From the NCBI RefSeq assembly GCF_003129605.1, contig NZ_QBDX01000004.1:124001-188000 (forward strand): 64,000 nucleotides of DNA, written 5' to 3'. Position 1 is the first letter of the stretch, and each line of letters starts with the position of its first letter. Below the pieces are notes generated by a model that was given only the letters and a program-made list of their open reading frames with translations, was not told the origin of the DNA and ran no database searches. This document shows positions 9,066 through 17,945 of the stretch, piece after piece. A program made the translations under genes and the position numbers. Origin of the DNA: Hyphobacterium indicum. GTDB taxonomy: Bacteria > Pseudomonadota > Alphaproteobacteria > Caulobacterales > Maricaulaceae.

Positions 9066-9833
9066 TTATTGATCTTCCGAGCCGGGGAGCGGCACGGTGA
9101 AGACTTCCGGCGTCGTCACTTCACGTGCGATGCGGAAAGCCCGTTGAACGTCATTGTTATAGCTCGCGGGGACCGGAACCCAGTCAGAGGCACCGCGATA
9201 CAGCATGTCCAGCGAACCCTGCGTGTCGCGGATCAGTGCCACGCGGCCGACCTGGAGGATCGACTGTGTCACGTCGGTACCGTCGATCGTGGTGGTGTCC
9301 TCGTAAACGCGGAGACCGCGGCCATAAGAGGCCTCGATGTCATAGCGGTTCAGGATGACGCGATATTTTTCCGCAGCGGAAACTTCCGGATCGTCGATCA
9401 GATCATAAAGATCATCAACGCGCTCGAGACGGGCGTCCTGCTGGAATGGCAGGTCGAGCTCCACGAACTGGCGGAGATTGTCGACCATTTCGCGCAGCAT
9501 CGGGATCAGGTCGCGCTGGATGTTGCCGACGCTGTCAATCTGCAATTGCAGGGAGTCCAGCTCATTGGCCTGCGACTGCAGGAAGACTTCCTGCTGAGCG
9601 ACGTAAAGCTCCTGGCTTTCGATCTGCTGCAGCAAGGCCCGGTATTCCAGCTCCGCATTGGTGCGTTCATCGTCGATCTGGTCGATCTGCGATTGAGTGG
9701 AAGCCCCTTCCTGTGTGGATTGCGCGCCTGTGGAAAGCGCTGTCTGCAATTGCGCGTCCGCAATACCGGCCACGCCAACGGAAAACACCGCTGCTGCGAC
9801 TGAAGTGCGAAGCCATTTATTCAAGTTCGCCAT
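9066..9833 (-). CDS. DUF3450 coiled-coil periplasmic protein, first gene of the TonB cluster
   Basis: The 255-residue protein has a signal peptide (ending about IADAQ) and a long coiled coil (residues ~40-130, rich in Glu, Gln and Leu). A C-terminal globular part contains ASYGRGLRVYEDT and GRVALIRDTQG. DUF3450 proteins are regularly encoded just upstream of ttpC-type exbB genes; their exact function is not established. The ATG at 9833 is preceded by GTGAGG and gives a clean signal peptide. An upstream Met at 9845 would add only four residues and lacks a good RBS. Confidence 0.82.
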   Translation of the reverse strand: MANLNKWLRTSVAAAVFSVGVAGIADAQLQTALSTGAQSTQEGASTQSQIDQIDDERTNAELEYRALLQQIESQELYVAQQEVFLQSQANELDSLQLQIDSVGNIQRDLIPMLREMVDNLRQFVELDLPFQQDARLERVDDLYDLIDDPEVSAAEKYRVILNRYDIEASYGRGLRVYEDTTTIDGTDVTQSILQVGRVALIRDTQGSLDMLYRGASDWVPVPASYNNDVQRAFRIAREVTTPEVFTVPLPGSEDQ

Positions 9834-10338
9834 GTCTCGCCTCACGTTGAACAGCGCGGCTTGTATCCGCCACGCCTGACTGACTGTTTATGCTAGTCCG
9901 GTACCATGCACCGGATAAGCCCCTGCTTGTTCTGAGGCCGGACGGCCGCAAAGCGCCGGCCCGAACCTGCAGATTCGAATAGAAGTTGGGAAGCACCCCG
10001 AAAATAGAACCCTTCCCCTCGCTTCGCGGGAGTTTGCCCTCCCGTCTCGTTCGGCGAATTACGCCTTCTTAATCTCGACGCTAACCAAGTGACGCGCGTC
10101 AATCAATAGACAGACACTTATCGAATGCGGTGACAATGGCAGTTTTATGGTGAATTCTCCCTTCACAGGCGAATTGCTGCCAAGCGGTTGCCGTGCAACA
10201 CGAAATACGCGTCCCGTTTGGGCCTTGTTGGCAAGGCGGCGAGCGTGTTCACAAAAAATTGTTACAGGCACAGCTGCAAAAACTTTGCAGTCGCTTCACC
10301 GCAAACCCGCAGATGGAGAGAATCGCTTTGCATGAGAG
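9834..10338. other. Intergenic region without a recognised gene
   Basis: About 500 bp separate the DUF3450 gene from tRNA-Gln. The region should hold the promoter of the minus-strand TonB operon. A CTGCAAA / TTTGCAG hairpin (10274-10290) and a short ACAATT-type palindrome (10251-10262) are visible. The short open frames here have no RBS or family resemblance. No known RNA family could be recognised by eye. Confidence 0.6.
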
Positions 10339-10414
10339 TGGCTGGGGCGGGAGGACTCGAACCTCCGCTCTTCGGTACCAAAAACCGCTGCTTTACCAAC
10401 TAAGCTACGCCCCA
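10339..10414 (-). tRNA. tRNA-Gln (anticodon TTG)
   Basis: Read on the minus strand, the 76 bases fold as a full cloverleaf. The acceptor is TGGGGCG / CGCCCCA, the D arm GCTT...AAGC, and the anticodon loop TTTTGGT carries TTG. The T arm is GGAGG-TTCGAGT-CCTCC, with discriminator G and an encoded CCA end. The weak U1-A72 pair and G73 are typical identity features of glutamine tRNA. The outermost anticodon-stem pair is a G-A mismatch. Confidence 0.95.
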
Positions 10415-10445
10415 GCAGGCCGGCCGCGTATCGCGGCGGAGGCGG

Positions 10446-10474
10446 TAGATAGCCCCTCACTGCAGATGATGCAA
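10446..10474 (-). promoter_or_regulatory. Possible promoter of tRNA-Gln
   Basis: On the minus strand a TTGCAT box (10469-10474) is spaced 17 bp from TATCTA (10446-10451), about 30 bp before the tRNA 5' end. The -35 box is fair, but the -10 box is weak. Confidence 0.4.
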
Positions 10475-10493
10475 CGGGGTGATGCTGTAGTGA

Positions 10494-10522
10494 TTGAATC
10501 CCGTATCCGAAGTAGCTATAAG
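10494..10522 (+). promoter_or_regulatory. Probable sigma-70 promoter of tRNA-Pro
   Basis: TTGAAT (10494-10499) and TATAAG (10517-10522) are separated by exactly 17 bp. The tRNA-Pro 5' end is 13 bp beyond the -10 box, so transcription would begin a few bases before the mature tRNA. Confidence 0.7.
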
Positions 10523-10535
10523 CCCGCGCTCCGGT

Positions 10536-10612
10536 CGGAGTATAGCTCAGCCTGGTAGAGCACCGTCTTCGGGAGGCGGGGGTCGCAAGTTCGAATCTTG
10601 CTACTCCGACCA
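10536..10612 (+). tRNA. tRNA-Pro (anticodon CGG)
   Basis: The 77 bases form a complete cloverleaf: acceptor CGGAGTA / TACTCCG, D arm GCTC...GAGC, anticodon stem CCGTC / GGCGG with loop TTCGGGA (anticodon CGG), and T arm GCAAG-TTCGAAT-CTTGC. The discriminator is A and CCA is encoded. The C1-G72 pair is characteristic of bacterial proline tRNA. It is divergent from tRNA-Gln and lies 137 bp upstream of sppA. Confidence 0.95.
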
Positions 10613-10749
10613 CTCTACCTTCCCCGTTGTATACAAGGCACATCTGCCGCGGATTTTGGCCGGCGGGATGAAAGATGTGACTGTCCCTCGTGGTTTCCGG
10701 CACAATATGCGCATGCTGTAAGCAAGATAGCGCAATTCAGGACGGTCCC

Positions 10750-12531
10750 ATGAAACAGTTTTTTGTCACGCTCTTCGGCTCGATCATCGGTGTCATCATC
10801 GGCTCGATCCTGACCCTCTTCATCCTGATATTCGGAATCGCCGGTCTGATATCCGCGATGGGAGCGAGCGCAGCAGAGGACACAGGCCTGCCGGCGGGAC
10901 GCTTCGTCCTGGAAGTCGACCTTCGCGAGAGCCGTCTTGATCAGCCGACGCGGTCGCCCTTTGCCTTCACCGAATCAACATCTGTCGTCGATCTGGTCCG
11001 GCTGCTTGACCGGGCCGGGCGGGACAATCGCGTCGCCGGCCTCTTTATCCGCGCCAACGAATTCGGCATGACGCCGGCCCAGGCCGAGGAAATCAACCGC
11101 GCCATCGCCGCCTTCCGCGAGAGTGACCGGCCGGTGATCGTGCATTCCCAGGGCTTTGTCGGAACGTCGGTCACGAATTATCTGGCCATTTCGAGCGCAG
11201 ATGAGATCTGGCTCCAGGACACGGCCAGCTTCTCCACGTCCGGACTGGCCGGCGAAGTGCCCTTCTATGGCGCTGCGCTGGAACGGTTCGAGGTCGATGC
11301 CGAATTCATCCAGTTCCTCGAATACAAGAATGCGCCGAACACCTACACCGAGACCGGCTTCACGCCGGAACACCTGGAAGCCACGCTGTCCTATTTCGGC
11401 TCGATCTATGATGTGGCGCTGACCAATGCCGCCGCCGGCCGTAGTCTCGACCTGGAAGCCTTCCGGGCTCTGATTGAATCCGCTCCGCATAGCGCCGAGG
11501 CCGCTGCCAGTGCCGGGCTGGTGGATCAGCTCGGACATGTGGCAGCCGCGCGTCAGGCGGTGATCGACCGCGCAGGCGGAAATGTCACCCTGGCCAACAT
11601 CGAGGACTACCGCTTCAGCGGTGTGCTGACCGAACAGGGACCGCGCATCGCCCTCATCGAGGGGCAGGGCGCCATTGTGACCGGCCCGGGTATTGTGTCG
11701 CCTTTTGGCGGCGACCCGGTTATTGGCGGTGACGCCATGGCGGAAGCCATCACCAACGCCGCTTCCGCATCCTCTGTCCGGGCCATTATCCTGCGCATCG
11801 ATTCCCCTGGCGGATCATCCGTTGCCTCGGATCAGATCTGGGACGCGATCCGGCGGGCGCAGGACCGCGGCATCCCGGTCGTGGTATCCATGGGCGGCGC
11901 GGCGGCCTCCGGCGGTTACTATATCGCCGCACCGGCCGATTACATTGTCTCCAACGCCACCACGCTGACCGGCTCGATCGGGGTCTATGGCGGCAAGATC
12001 AGCCTGGGCGAGACCTTCGGCCTGATCGGTGTCAATTTCGAGGAAGTCGCTGTTGGCGGTGAATTCGCAACCGCCAATTCGGCAAGCTCACCCTGGACCG
12101 GGGAACAGCGGGCCGCCGTCGAGGCACAGCTTGCCGACATCTACGAGGACTTCACGCAGCGCGTGGTAGACGGCCGGGAGATCGGCATCGACACCGTTCG
12201 CGAGATCGCCAGGGGCCGGGTCTGGACCGGAGAACAGGCACTGCAAAACGGCCTCGTGGATGAAATCGGCGGTCTTATGGAAGCCATTGCCGCGGCGCGG
12301 CGCCTCGCTGGCATCGAGGAAGACGCCACCGTGAACCTGCAACGCTTCCCGCGCGAGAGAACGCCATTCGAGGCCTTCCAGGAATTGTTCGGTGTCTCGG
12401 CCGAAGGCGCTCAATCCCTGGCCCAGCTGAACGCCCTGATGAATGCACCCGAATTCCGGGCGCTGATGGAGGCCGGGCAAACGGCAGGCACCGGCAATGA
12501 GTTGCGGGCCCGCAGCGTCCAGCCGCGATAG
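10750..12531 (+). CDS. sppA: Signal peptide peptidase SppA, long (67K) form
   Basis: The 593-residue protein has an N-terminal TM anchor (about residues 8-30) and two tandem S49 domains, as in E. coli SppA. The catalytic Lys193 (LEYKNAPN) lies in the first domain and Ser387 (AAASGGYYIA) in the second. Their spacing of 194 compares with 200 in E. coli. It degrades cleaved signal peptides in the inner membrane. The ATG at 10750 follows AGGACG; the longer frame from 10690 would place charged and Cys-rich residues before the anchor and was rejected. It ends 1 bp from the convergent DUF3667 gene. Confidence 0.93.
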   Translation: MKQFFVTLFGSIIGVIIGSILTLFILIFGIAGLISAMGASAAEDTGLPAGRFVLEVDLRESRLDQPTRSPFAFTESTSVVDLVRLLDRAGRDNRVAGLFIRANEFGMTPAQAEEINRAIAAFRESDRPVIVHSQGFVGTSVTNYLAISSADEIWLQDTASFSTSGLAGEVPFYGAALERFEVDAEFIQFLEYKNAPNTYTETGFTPEHLEATLSYFGSIYDVALTNAAAGRSLDLEAFRALIESAPHSAEAAASAGLVDQLGHVAAARQAVIDRAGGNVTLANIEDYRFSGVLTEQGPRIALIEGQGAIVTGPGIVSPFGGDPVIGGDAMAEAITNAASASSVRAIILRIDSPGGSSVASDQIWDAIRRAQDRGIPVVVSMGGAAASGGYYIAAPADYIVSNATTLTGSIGVYGGKISLGETFGLIGVNFEEVAVGGEFATANSASSPWTGEQRAAVEAQLADIYEDFTQRVVDGREIGIDTVREIARGRVWTGEQALQNGLVDEIGGLMEAIAAARRLAGIEEDATVNLQRFPRERTPFEAFQELFGVSAEGAQSLAQLNALMNAPEFRALMEAGQTAGTGNELRARSVQPR

Positions 12532-12532
12532 G

Positions 12533-13741
12533 TCAGGCGGTAAACAGGCCCACGATGATCAATGCCAGCAATGCAAAGAACAGCACGATGGCATAGGTGA
12601 AATCGAGCGAAATCGTTCTGAGCACGGACATGATCCGTCCGTGCTCATAAACGACCCTGTGCATCCGGTAGACGTAAAAATTGCTCCACAAGATGAAGAT
12701 CAGGATGCCCCATTCATTCAGTACGCCACCGAGCAGATTCAGCAGGGTCAGCAGGACAAAAATGAACGCATGAAAATGCAGCGAGGCGATCAGATGGTCG
12801 TAAAAATAAAAACCCCGGCGCCATAGCTGGCCAAAGGCCAGGATAAGAGCGTGAACGGGAAGCAGCGCAACAAGCAGATACGTCGTGTTGGCCTTGATGG
12901 AATCCAGCCAGCGCGATGGGTCGCGAATGATAACCTCAAGCTGATTGGCAATGACCCGGCGCGCCGTGAGCGGCAGTTCATTGGCGCCCGTCAACTCCAG
13001 TCGCCCCACCCCGGGCAGGACAACGCCCTCATCCTCGATTCGGGTGACGGTTTCCTGCCCGTCGGCACCTGACGGTGCGGTGTGGTCCTCCGGGACCAGG
13101 AAATGGCGCATCCCGGCAATTCTCTGCTCTCGCAAAACGGCGCGTTCTTCCGCGGAAAGCTCAGCTGCACCCAGCTCACCGTCAGCGTTGCTGGGGCCTT
13201 CAGAATTTGCCAGCGCCGCCCGCATGCGAGCGATATCATCGGCCGCTTCAGGGTTGCTTTCGCGCAGCTGCTCTTCTGTTGAAGTGAGCTCTTCCATGGC
13301 GCGGTCCGTATCAGGCAGACTACCGCTGCCGAATAGACCATCGCCTCCCCCGAACCCGCTCCAGAACACAAAAAAGAAGATGACACTGGCGCCCAGCAGC
13401 AACCGGAAGGGTTGGACATAGCGCGCCCGGACACCTTCAAGATAATGGCGCGTCAGATAGCCGGGCCGGAACAGGAGCTTGGGCAGGGTCCGCCAGAGCT
13501 TGCCATCAATCGACAGCAGTCCGTCGAATACTTCCCAAAAAAGACTCCAGATGGGGCGATGAAAACTGTCACTATCCTGACCGCAGCTATGGCAGACTTG
13601 TCCTTTGAGCGGCGTTCCGCAATTGAGGCATTTGCCGGACTGTTCCCGATTAAACCGCGACCCGCGGCGGCCTTGTCGAGCTTTGCCTGCCTCGGACACC
13701 ACCGAATCAACGGCAATCGCGTCGATAATTGGATCTGACAT
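12533..13741 (-). CDS. DUF3667-type membrane protein with N-terminal zinc ribbon
   Basis: The 402-residue protein begins with a CxxC-x8-CxxC zinc ribbon (Cys38, 41, 50 and 53; CLNCGTPL ... CHSCGQ). A DUF3667-like amphipathic/membrane entry region follows (LPKLLFRPGYLTRHYLEGVRA), then a TM helix and a ~150-residue acidic soluble loop. At least three C-terminal TM helices finish it. The function of the family is unknown. The SD sequence GGGG is the 3' arm of the hairpin at 13747-13789, so initiation may be affected by that structure. Confidence 0.75.
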   Translation of the reverse strand: MSDPIIDAIAVDSVVSEAGKARQGRRGSRFNREQSGKCLNCGTPLKGQVCHSCGQDSDSFHRPIWSLFWEVFDGLLSIDGKLWRTLPKLLFRPGYLTRHYLEGVRARYVQPFRLLLGASVIFFFVFWSGFGGGDGLFGSGSLPDTDRAMEELTSTEEQLRESNPEAADDIARMRAALANSEGPSNADGELGAAELSAEERAVLREQRIAGMRHFLVPEDHTAPSGADGQETVTRIEDEGVVLPGVGRLELTGANELPLTARRVIANQLEVIIRDPSRWLDSIKANTTYLLVALLPVHALILAFGQLWRRGFYFYDHLIASLHFHAFIFVLLTLLNLLGGVLNEWGILIFILWSNFYVYRMHRVVYEHGRIMSVLRTISLDFTYAIVLFFALLALIIVGLFTA

Positions 13742-13742
13742 G

Positions 13743-13789
13743 AAAAACCCCTCCCCCTGCGGCGCAATCTACGCCGAAGAAGGAGGGGT
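13743..13789 (-). terminator. Terminator after the peptide-binding protein gene, overlapping the next gene's RBS
   Basis: ACCCCTCC (13747-13754) pairs with GGAGGGGT (13782-13789), with a nested CGGCG/CGCCG stem between them. On the minus strand the hairpin is followed by TTTTT and lies 22 bp past the stop of the SBP gene. The same 3' arm supplies the ribosome-binding site of the DUF3667 gene, whose ATG is at 13741. Confidence 0.7.
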
Positions 13790-13811
13790 GCAAAGCCTGA
13801 TGCAGATCAGA

Positions 13812-15467
13812 TCAATCGGCTGATGTCTCGCCGCTTGAACCCGATGCGGCCTGCTGGGCATCCTGCAGGCACATGAAGCGGGTGCGGTGGATATGGACGA
13901 TATTGTCTTCCCACCCTGTGACTTCAGGGCTGACCACCGCACGGTTCACATAGAAGACGACCGGAATGATCGGCATGTCATCGATCATCATCTGCTCGGC
14001 TTCGGCCAGCATGCTGGCGCGGATTTCCATGTCGAGCTCCTGATTGGCCCGCGAAACCAGGTCATCATATTCCGGATTGCGATAACGCGAATAATTCATC
14101 GGAATGGAGCGTTCTTCCGCAAGGAACAGGAAGTTATAGGCGTCGTTGTAGTCCGCGATCCATCCGCCATCACCAATTTCATAGTCTGCAGACCGCAGGT
14201 TTTCATAGTGAATCTGGGTCTCGATCTGGCGAAGGTCCACGTCCACCCAGTCCGCAATGCTCTCCCAGTCCTGCTGGACCACCGGCGCAATCCGCGGATT
14301 GTCGCCCGTGGACCGGTGAGAATATTCGAACTCCAGAGGGTTGTCGGGACCATAACCGGCTTCCATCAACAGCTCGCGCGCACGGTCACGGCGATCGTCC
14401 ATCGGCATATCTGCCCACTCGGCCTCGACACCGCCCGCATAATTGGCAACATCCGGCGGCACCAGCGAATAGGCCGCCGAGCGCCCGTCGCGATAGATTT
14501 CCTCGGCCAGGAATTCGCGGTTGACCGCCATGCCCAGCGCGTTGCGGACACGCGGATCGCTGAACGCATCAATCTCGTTATTCATAGAGAAATAGACGGT
14601 TCCCATATAGGGATGCACACGGACATAGTCCGGCATTTCGCGCTGAAGCCGGTCGATATGCTGGCCCGGAAATTCATTGTTGAGATGAAGTTCGCCATTC
14701 TGGACACGGCGGACCCCCGCTGCCGGATCAACCGTCGGGTAATAGAACACCTCGTCGATGCAGACATTTTCGTTATCGTAGAACAGCTCGTTGCGCTCGA
14801 CGTGAACAAAATTGTTGGTCGACCACTGGACCAGCTCGTACGGGCCATTGACGGCGATATGTTCCGGCTGGATCCACTGATCGCCATATTGCTCGACGAT
14901 GTGCCGGGGTACGGGGAAGGTCGTGTAGTGCGTCAGCAGGCCGAGCAGATAGGGCGCGGGGTTCTCGAGCCGGATTTCCAGGGTCCGGTCATCCAGCGCC
15001 TCCACGCCGACCGCTTCCGGCGGCATGGTACCGGTATTGACGGCTTCGGCATTCTCGATCGGGTACAGCAGCGAAGAGTATTGCGCCAGCGTTGCGGGAT
15101 TCAGAATCCGCTGGAAGGCATATTCGAAATCGTGGGCCGTGACCGGCACGCCGTCAGACCACACCGCTTCGCGCAAAGCGAAAGTCCAGGTCAGCCCGTC
15201 TTCGCTGACCTCCCAGCTTTCCGCCATGCCGGGAATGGGCGCAGCATTCGCGTCATCGGTAAACAGGCCGATGAACATGTCGCCGATAATATTATTTTCC
15301 CAGGTTCCGCTGGCCTTGTGTGGGTCAAGCGTCAGGGGTTCGGCACTATTGCCGCGGTGCAGGACGATGGAGTTTTCGTCAACATCACCCGAGCCACCGC
15401 ATGCGGCCAGCGTGACCGCGGAAGCAGCCATCAATAGCGTAATCCGGAAATTCAACTTGTTTGGCAT
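13812..15467 (-). CDS. Peptide ABC transporter substrate-binding lipoprotein (OppA/DppA-like)
   Basis: The 551-residue family 5 solute-binding protein has a lipobox ending LAAC (Cys23). The early LDPHKASGTWENNIIGDMFIGL segment and VWSDGVPVTAHDFEYAFQRIL are typical of oligopeptide-binding proteins. It would deliver peptides to an OppBC-type permease. The oppB and oppC genes lie upstream on the same strand but are separated from it by two plus-strand genes. No ATPase genes are in the window. A hairpin terminator follows the gene. Confidence 0.9.
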   Translation of the reverse strand: MPNKLNFRITLLMAASAVTLAACGGSGDVDENSIVLHRGNSAEPLTLDPHKASGTWENNIIGDMFIGLFTDDANAAPIPGMAESWEVSEDGLTWTFALREAVWSDGVPVTAHDFEYAFQRILNPATLAQYSSLLYPIENAEAVNTGTMPPEAVGVEALDDRTLEIRLENPAPYLLGLLTHYTTFPVPRHIVEQYGDQWIQPEHIAVNGPYELVQWSTNNFVHVERNELFYDNENVCIDEVFYYPTVDPAAGVRRVQNGELHLNNEFPGQHIDRLQREMPDYVRVHPYMGTVYFSMNNEIDAFSDPRVRNALGMAVNREFLAEEIYRDGRSAAYSLVPPDVANYAGGVEAEWADMPMDDRRDRARELLMEAGYGPDNPLEFEYSHRSTGDNPRIAPVVQQDWESIADWVDVDLRQIETQIHYENLRSADYEIGDGGWIADYNDAYNFLFLAEERSIPMNYSRYRNPEYDDLVSRANQELDMEIRASMLAEAEQMMIDDMPIIPVVFYVNRAVVSPEVTGWEDNIVHIHRTRFMCLQDAQQAASGSSGETSAD

Positions 15468-15595
15468 TGCCAGGACCCTCTCCGTTCCCGTTCTGTCAAT
15501 CTGGGACTATGCATATCGTATTGCGTCTCGCGGTCGACAGGACCGGAGCGCTCACGCATAGTCTGCGAAACTCGGTCACTGATAGCAAGTTAACG

Positions 15596-16228
15596 ATGAA
15601 CACGCGATTACTAACACTTCCGCTCGCCCTTTTTATCACAGTCCCGGCATTTGCGCAGAATGCGGACTCCCCGCTATCGCCATTGTTTGACTGCCGGCAG
15701 ATTGCCGACAACGCACAGCGCCTTGCCTGTCTCGATGCCGCCGTTGAAAGTCTTTATCAATCTGAAAACAGGGGTGAAGTCGTTGCCGTCAATCGAAGTG
15801 ACATTGAGGCAGCGGAAGAAGCCACCTACGGCTTGAACATACCGGAATTCCGGCTGCCCAGCCTGCCCAATGTCAGCCTGCCCCGCCTGTCCGGCGGCGC
15901 ATCGACAGATCTGGCGGATGCTGCGGAGCCGGAAAGGAATGCGCAAAATGCGCCCTCGTCCCGTACGGTTGTCCGCAATGACGAAGGCGATATCACCGGC
16001 ATAGAAGGTCTGGCGGTTCAGAATCTCGAGCGTGATCCGTATGACCGGCTGATCGTGACACTGCAGAATGGCCAGGTCTGGCGGCAGATTGATGACACCC
16101 GCGTGCTTTACTCCCGCCGCCAGCCGCCAACCGAAATGTCGGTCGCGGTCCGCAGCGCCATGCTCGGTTCACACCAGATGCAATTGAATGACCGGGGCCG
16201 CTGGTTCCGTGTCCGCCGTGAAGAATAG
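15596..16228 (+). CDS. Exported hypothetical protein, paralogue of the next gene
   Basis: This 210-residue protein has a signal peptide cut about FAQN (residue 21). A conserved N-terminal motif CRQIADNAQRLACLDAA follows, then a low-complexity Pro/Leu segment and a C-terminal domain with LIVTLQNGQVWRQIDDTRV. The same three-part layout recurs in the next gene, so they are tandem paralogues. The CxxI-x5-RLxCxDA motif and the NGQVW motif are found in many small proteobacterial envelope proteins of unknown role. The ATG at 15596 was chosen because the longer frame overlaps the divergent SBP gene and would bury the signal peptide. Confidence 0.7.
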   Translation: MNTRLLTLPLALFITVPAFAQNADSPLSPLFDCRQIADNAQRLACLDAAVESLYQSENRGEVVAVNRSDIEAAEEATYGLNIPEFRLPSLPNVSLPRLSGGASTDLADAAEPERNAQNAPSSRTVVRNDEGDITGIEGLAVQNLERDPYDRLIVTLQNGQVWRQIDDTRVLYSRRQPPTEMSVAVRSAMLGSHQMQLNDRGRWFRVRREE

Positions 16229-16247
16229 AACAAAGGGAATGACCGGA

Positions 16248-17039
16248 ATGCGCAAACCATCCGAATTCAAAGTCTCCATTCTGTCGGCCACCGCACTGGG
16301 CCTGTTGATCTCGTCCGGCGTATCCGCTCAGTCGTCCGACCCCATTGATGACATTCTGGTCTGCCAGCAGATTGCCGATGAAGCCTCGCGGCTCGCCTGT
16401 TTTGATGCCGCGGCCGGGCGCTTGTCCGAAGAAAGGCAGAACGGCCTCGTCGGCATCTATCGTGAAGACGTCGAGGCCGTCGAGCGCGACTCATTCGGAT
16501 TTGACCTGCCCAGCATGCCGCGCCTGAGCCTGTCCATGTTCGCCCGGGGAACCGGTAATACACCCGACCCTCTGGACCCGTCCTCCACACCGGAAAGACT
16601 GGCCGCCGCGGAGTCCGGTGAACCGGTTGAACCTGTAGCTCCCCCGCCTGCGCCCTCAGCTGAGCCTGTCATTCAGGAAGAGGAAGAGGAGTCACGCGGA
16701 CTGTTTGCCCGGCTGACCGGCCGCGGTGGCGATAGAGAGGAAGCACCGGCCACAACAACTGACCGCGGCCCGATCAATGGCGTCCAGGTGGTCGAGCGCG
16801 ATGATGAAGGCGGGGTCGAACGCGTCGTCATGGAAATCGAACGTATCCGCGAAATGGCCTATAACCGCCACCGCTTCTACATGACCAATGGTCAGGTCTG
16901 GGATCAATCCGGGGCCGGACGCATCAATTACGACGATGACGAAACGAATTTCGCGGAAATCCGCCGCGCATCACTCGACAGTTATCTGATGCAGATCAAT
17001 GGCCGCGGACGCGCCATCCGCGTTCACCGCGAACGCTGA
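16248..17039 (+). CDS. Exported hypothetical protein, paralogue of the previous gene
   Basis: The 263-residue exported protein has a signal peptide cut about SAQSS and the motif CQQIADEASRLACFDAA. A Pro/Glu-rich linker (about residues 125-170) leads to a C-terminal domain with RFYMTNGQVWDQSGAGR. It starts 19 bp after the previous stop, with AAAGGG about 10 bp before the ATG at 16248; an upstream ATG at 16239 has too short a spacing. The pair is inserted, in opposite orientation, between the permease and binding-protein genes of a peptide transporter. Its stop abuts the convergent oppC stop with no spacer. Confidence 0.7.
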   Translation: MRKPSEFKVSILSATALGLLISSGVSAQSSDPIDDILVCQQIADEASRLACFDAAAGRLSEERQNGLVGIYREDVEAVERDSFGFDLPSMPRLSLSMFARGTGNTPDPLDPSSTPERLAAAESGEPVEPVAPPPAPSAEPVIQEEEEESRGLFARLTGRGGDREEAPATTTDRGPINGVQVVERDDEGGVERVVMEIERIREMAYNRHRFYMTNGQVWDQSGAGRINYDDDETNFAEIRRASLDSYLMQINGRGRAIRVHRER

Positions 17040-17945
17040 TCAGCGGTCTTTCGGATCGATGGCGTCCCGGACGCCATCACCGATGAAGTTGAAGCAGAAC
17101 AGCGTCAGCATCATCGTCCCGGCCGGAACGAAGAGTGTCCAGGTGGCGATCTGCATGTCCTGAGCACCATAGGCAATCAGACGGCCCAGCGAGGTCAGCG
17201 GTTCCTGAACGCCGAGACCGAGGAAGCTCAGAAAGCTCTCAGCCAGAATCACGACCGGTATGGTCAGGGTGACATAGACGATGACCGGGCCCAGCACATT
17301 CGGGATGATGTGACGTCGGATAATGGCCAGACGCGAAACACCGGCCGCCTCGGCCGCCTCGACAAATTCCATATTCTTGATGGAGATGGTCTGGCCCCGG
17401 ACAATCCGCGCCATGGTCAACCATTCGACCGCGCCGATGGCGACAAAGATCAGGATGATATTGCGCCCGAAAACCACCATCAGGATGATAACGAAGAAGA
17501 TGAAGGGCAGCGAATAGAGCACGTCCACGATCCGCATCATCACCTGGTCAACGCGGCCGCCGATAAACCCGGCTGTTGCGCCCCAGAACACGCCGATCAC
17601 CAGCGAAACCAGAGACGCCACAACACCGACCATCAGCGATACGCGCAGACCGATCAGCGTCCGTGCAAACAGGTCACGTCCCTGCGCATCCGTCCCGAAA
17701 ATGTGCAAATTCTCGAATGTCGGCGCCAGCCAGACCCGCTCGCGGTAGATCGTTTCATGACTGTGCGGCCAAAGATACGGCCCCACCACGGCAATCAGCA
17801 CCAGGAGGCCGAGCACGATCATACTGCCCACAGCGGCCTTGTTGCGGAACAGGCGCGCCAGGGCGTCGTCCCACAGGGAACGGCCTTCTATCGCCGCCTT
17901 CTCGATGGCTTCGGCGTTCTGCTCGGATCCGACTATCGTTTTCAC
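17040..17945 (-). CDS. oppC: Oligopeptide/dipeptide ABC permease, OppC-like
   Basis: This 301-residue inner-membrane permease is close to the 302 residues of E. coli OppC. It has a cytoplasmic N-terminus, six TM helices and the EAA loop EAAEAAGVSRLAIIRRHIIP that contacts the ATPase. The motif FGTDAQGRDLFARTLIGLR is the standard OppC/DppC segment after the first TM. The gene overlaps oppB by 4 bp (ATGA) and would pair with it to form the channel. Confidence 0.92.
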   Translation of the reverse strand: MKTIVGSEQNAEAIEKAAIEGRSLWDDALARLFRNKAAVGSMIVLGLLVLIAVVGPYLWPHSHETIYRERVWLAPTFENLHIFGTDAQGRDLFARTLIGLRVSLMVGVVASLVSLVIGVFWGATAGFIGGRVDQVMMRIVDVLYSLPFIFFVIILMVVFGRNIILIFVAIGAVEWLTMARIVRGQTISIKNMEFVEAAEAAGVSRLAIIRRHIIPNVLGPVIVYVTLTIPVVILAESFLSFLGLGVQEPLTSLGRLIAYGAQDMQIATWTLFVPAGTMMLTLFCFNFIGDGVRDAIDPKDR

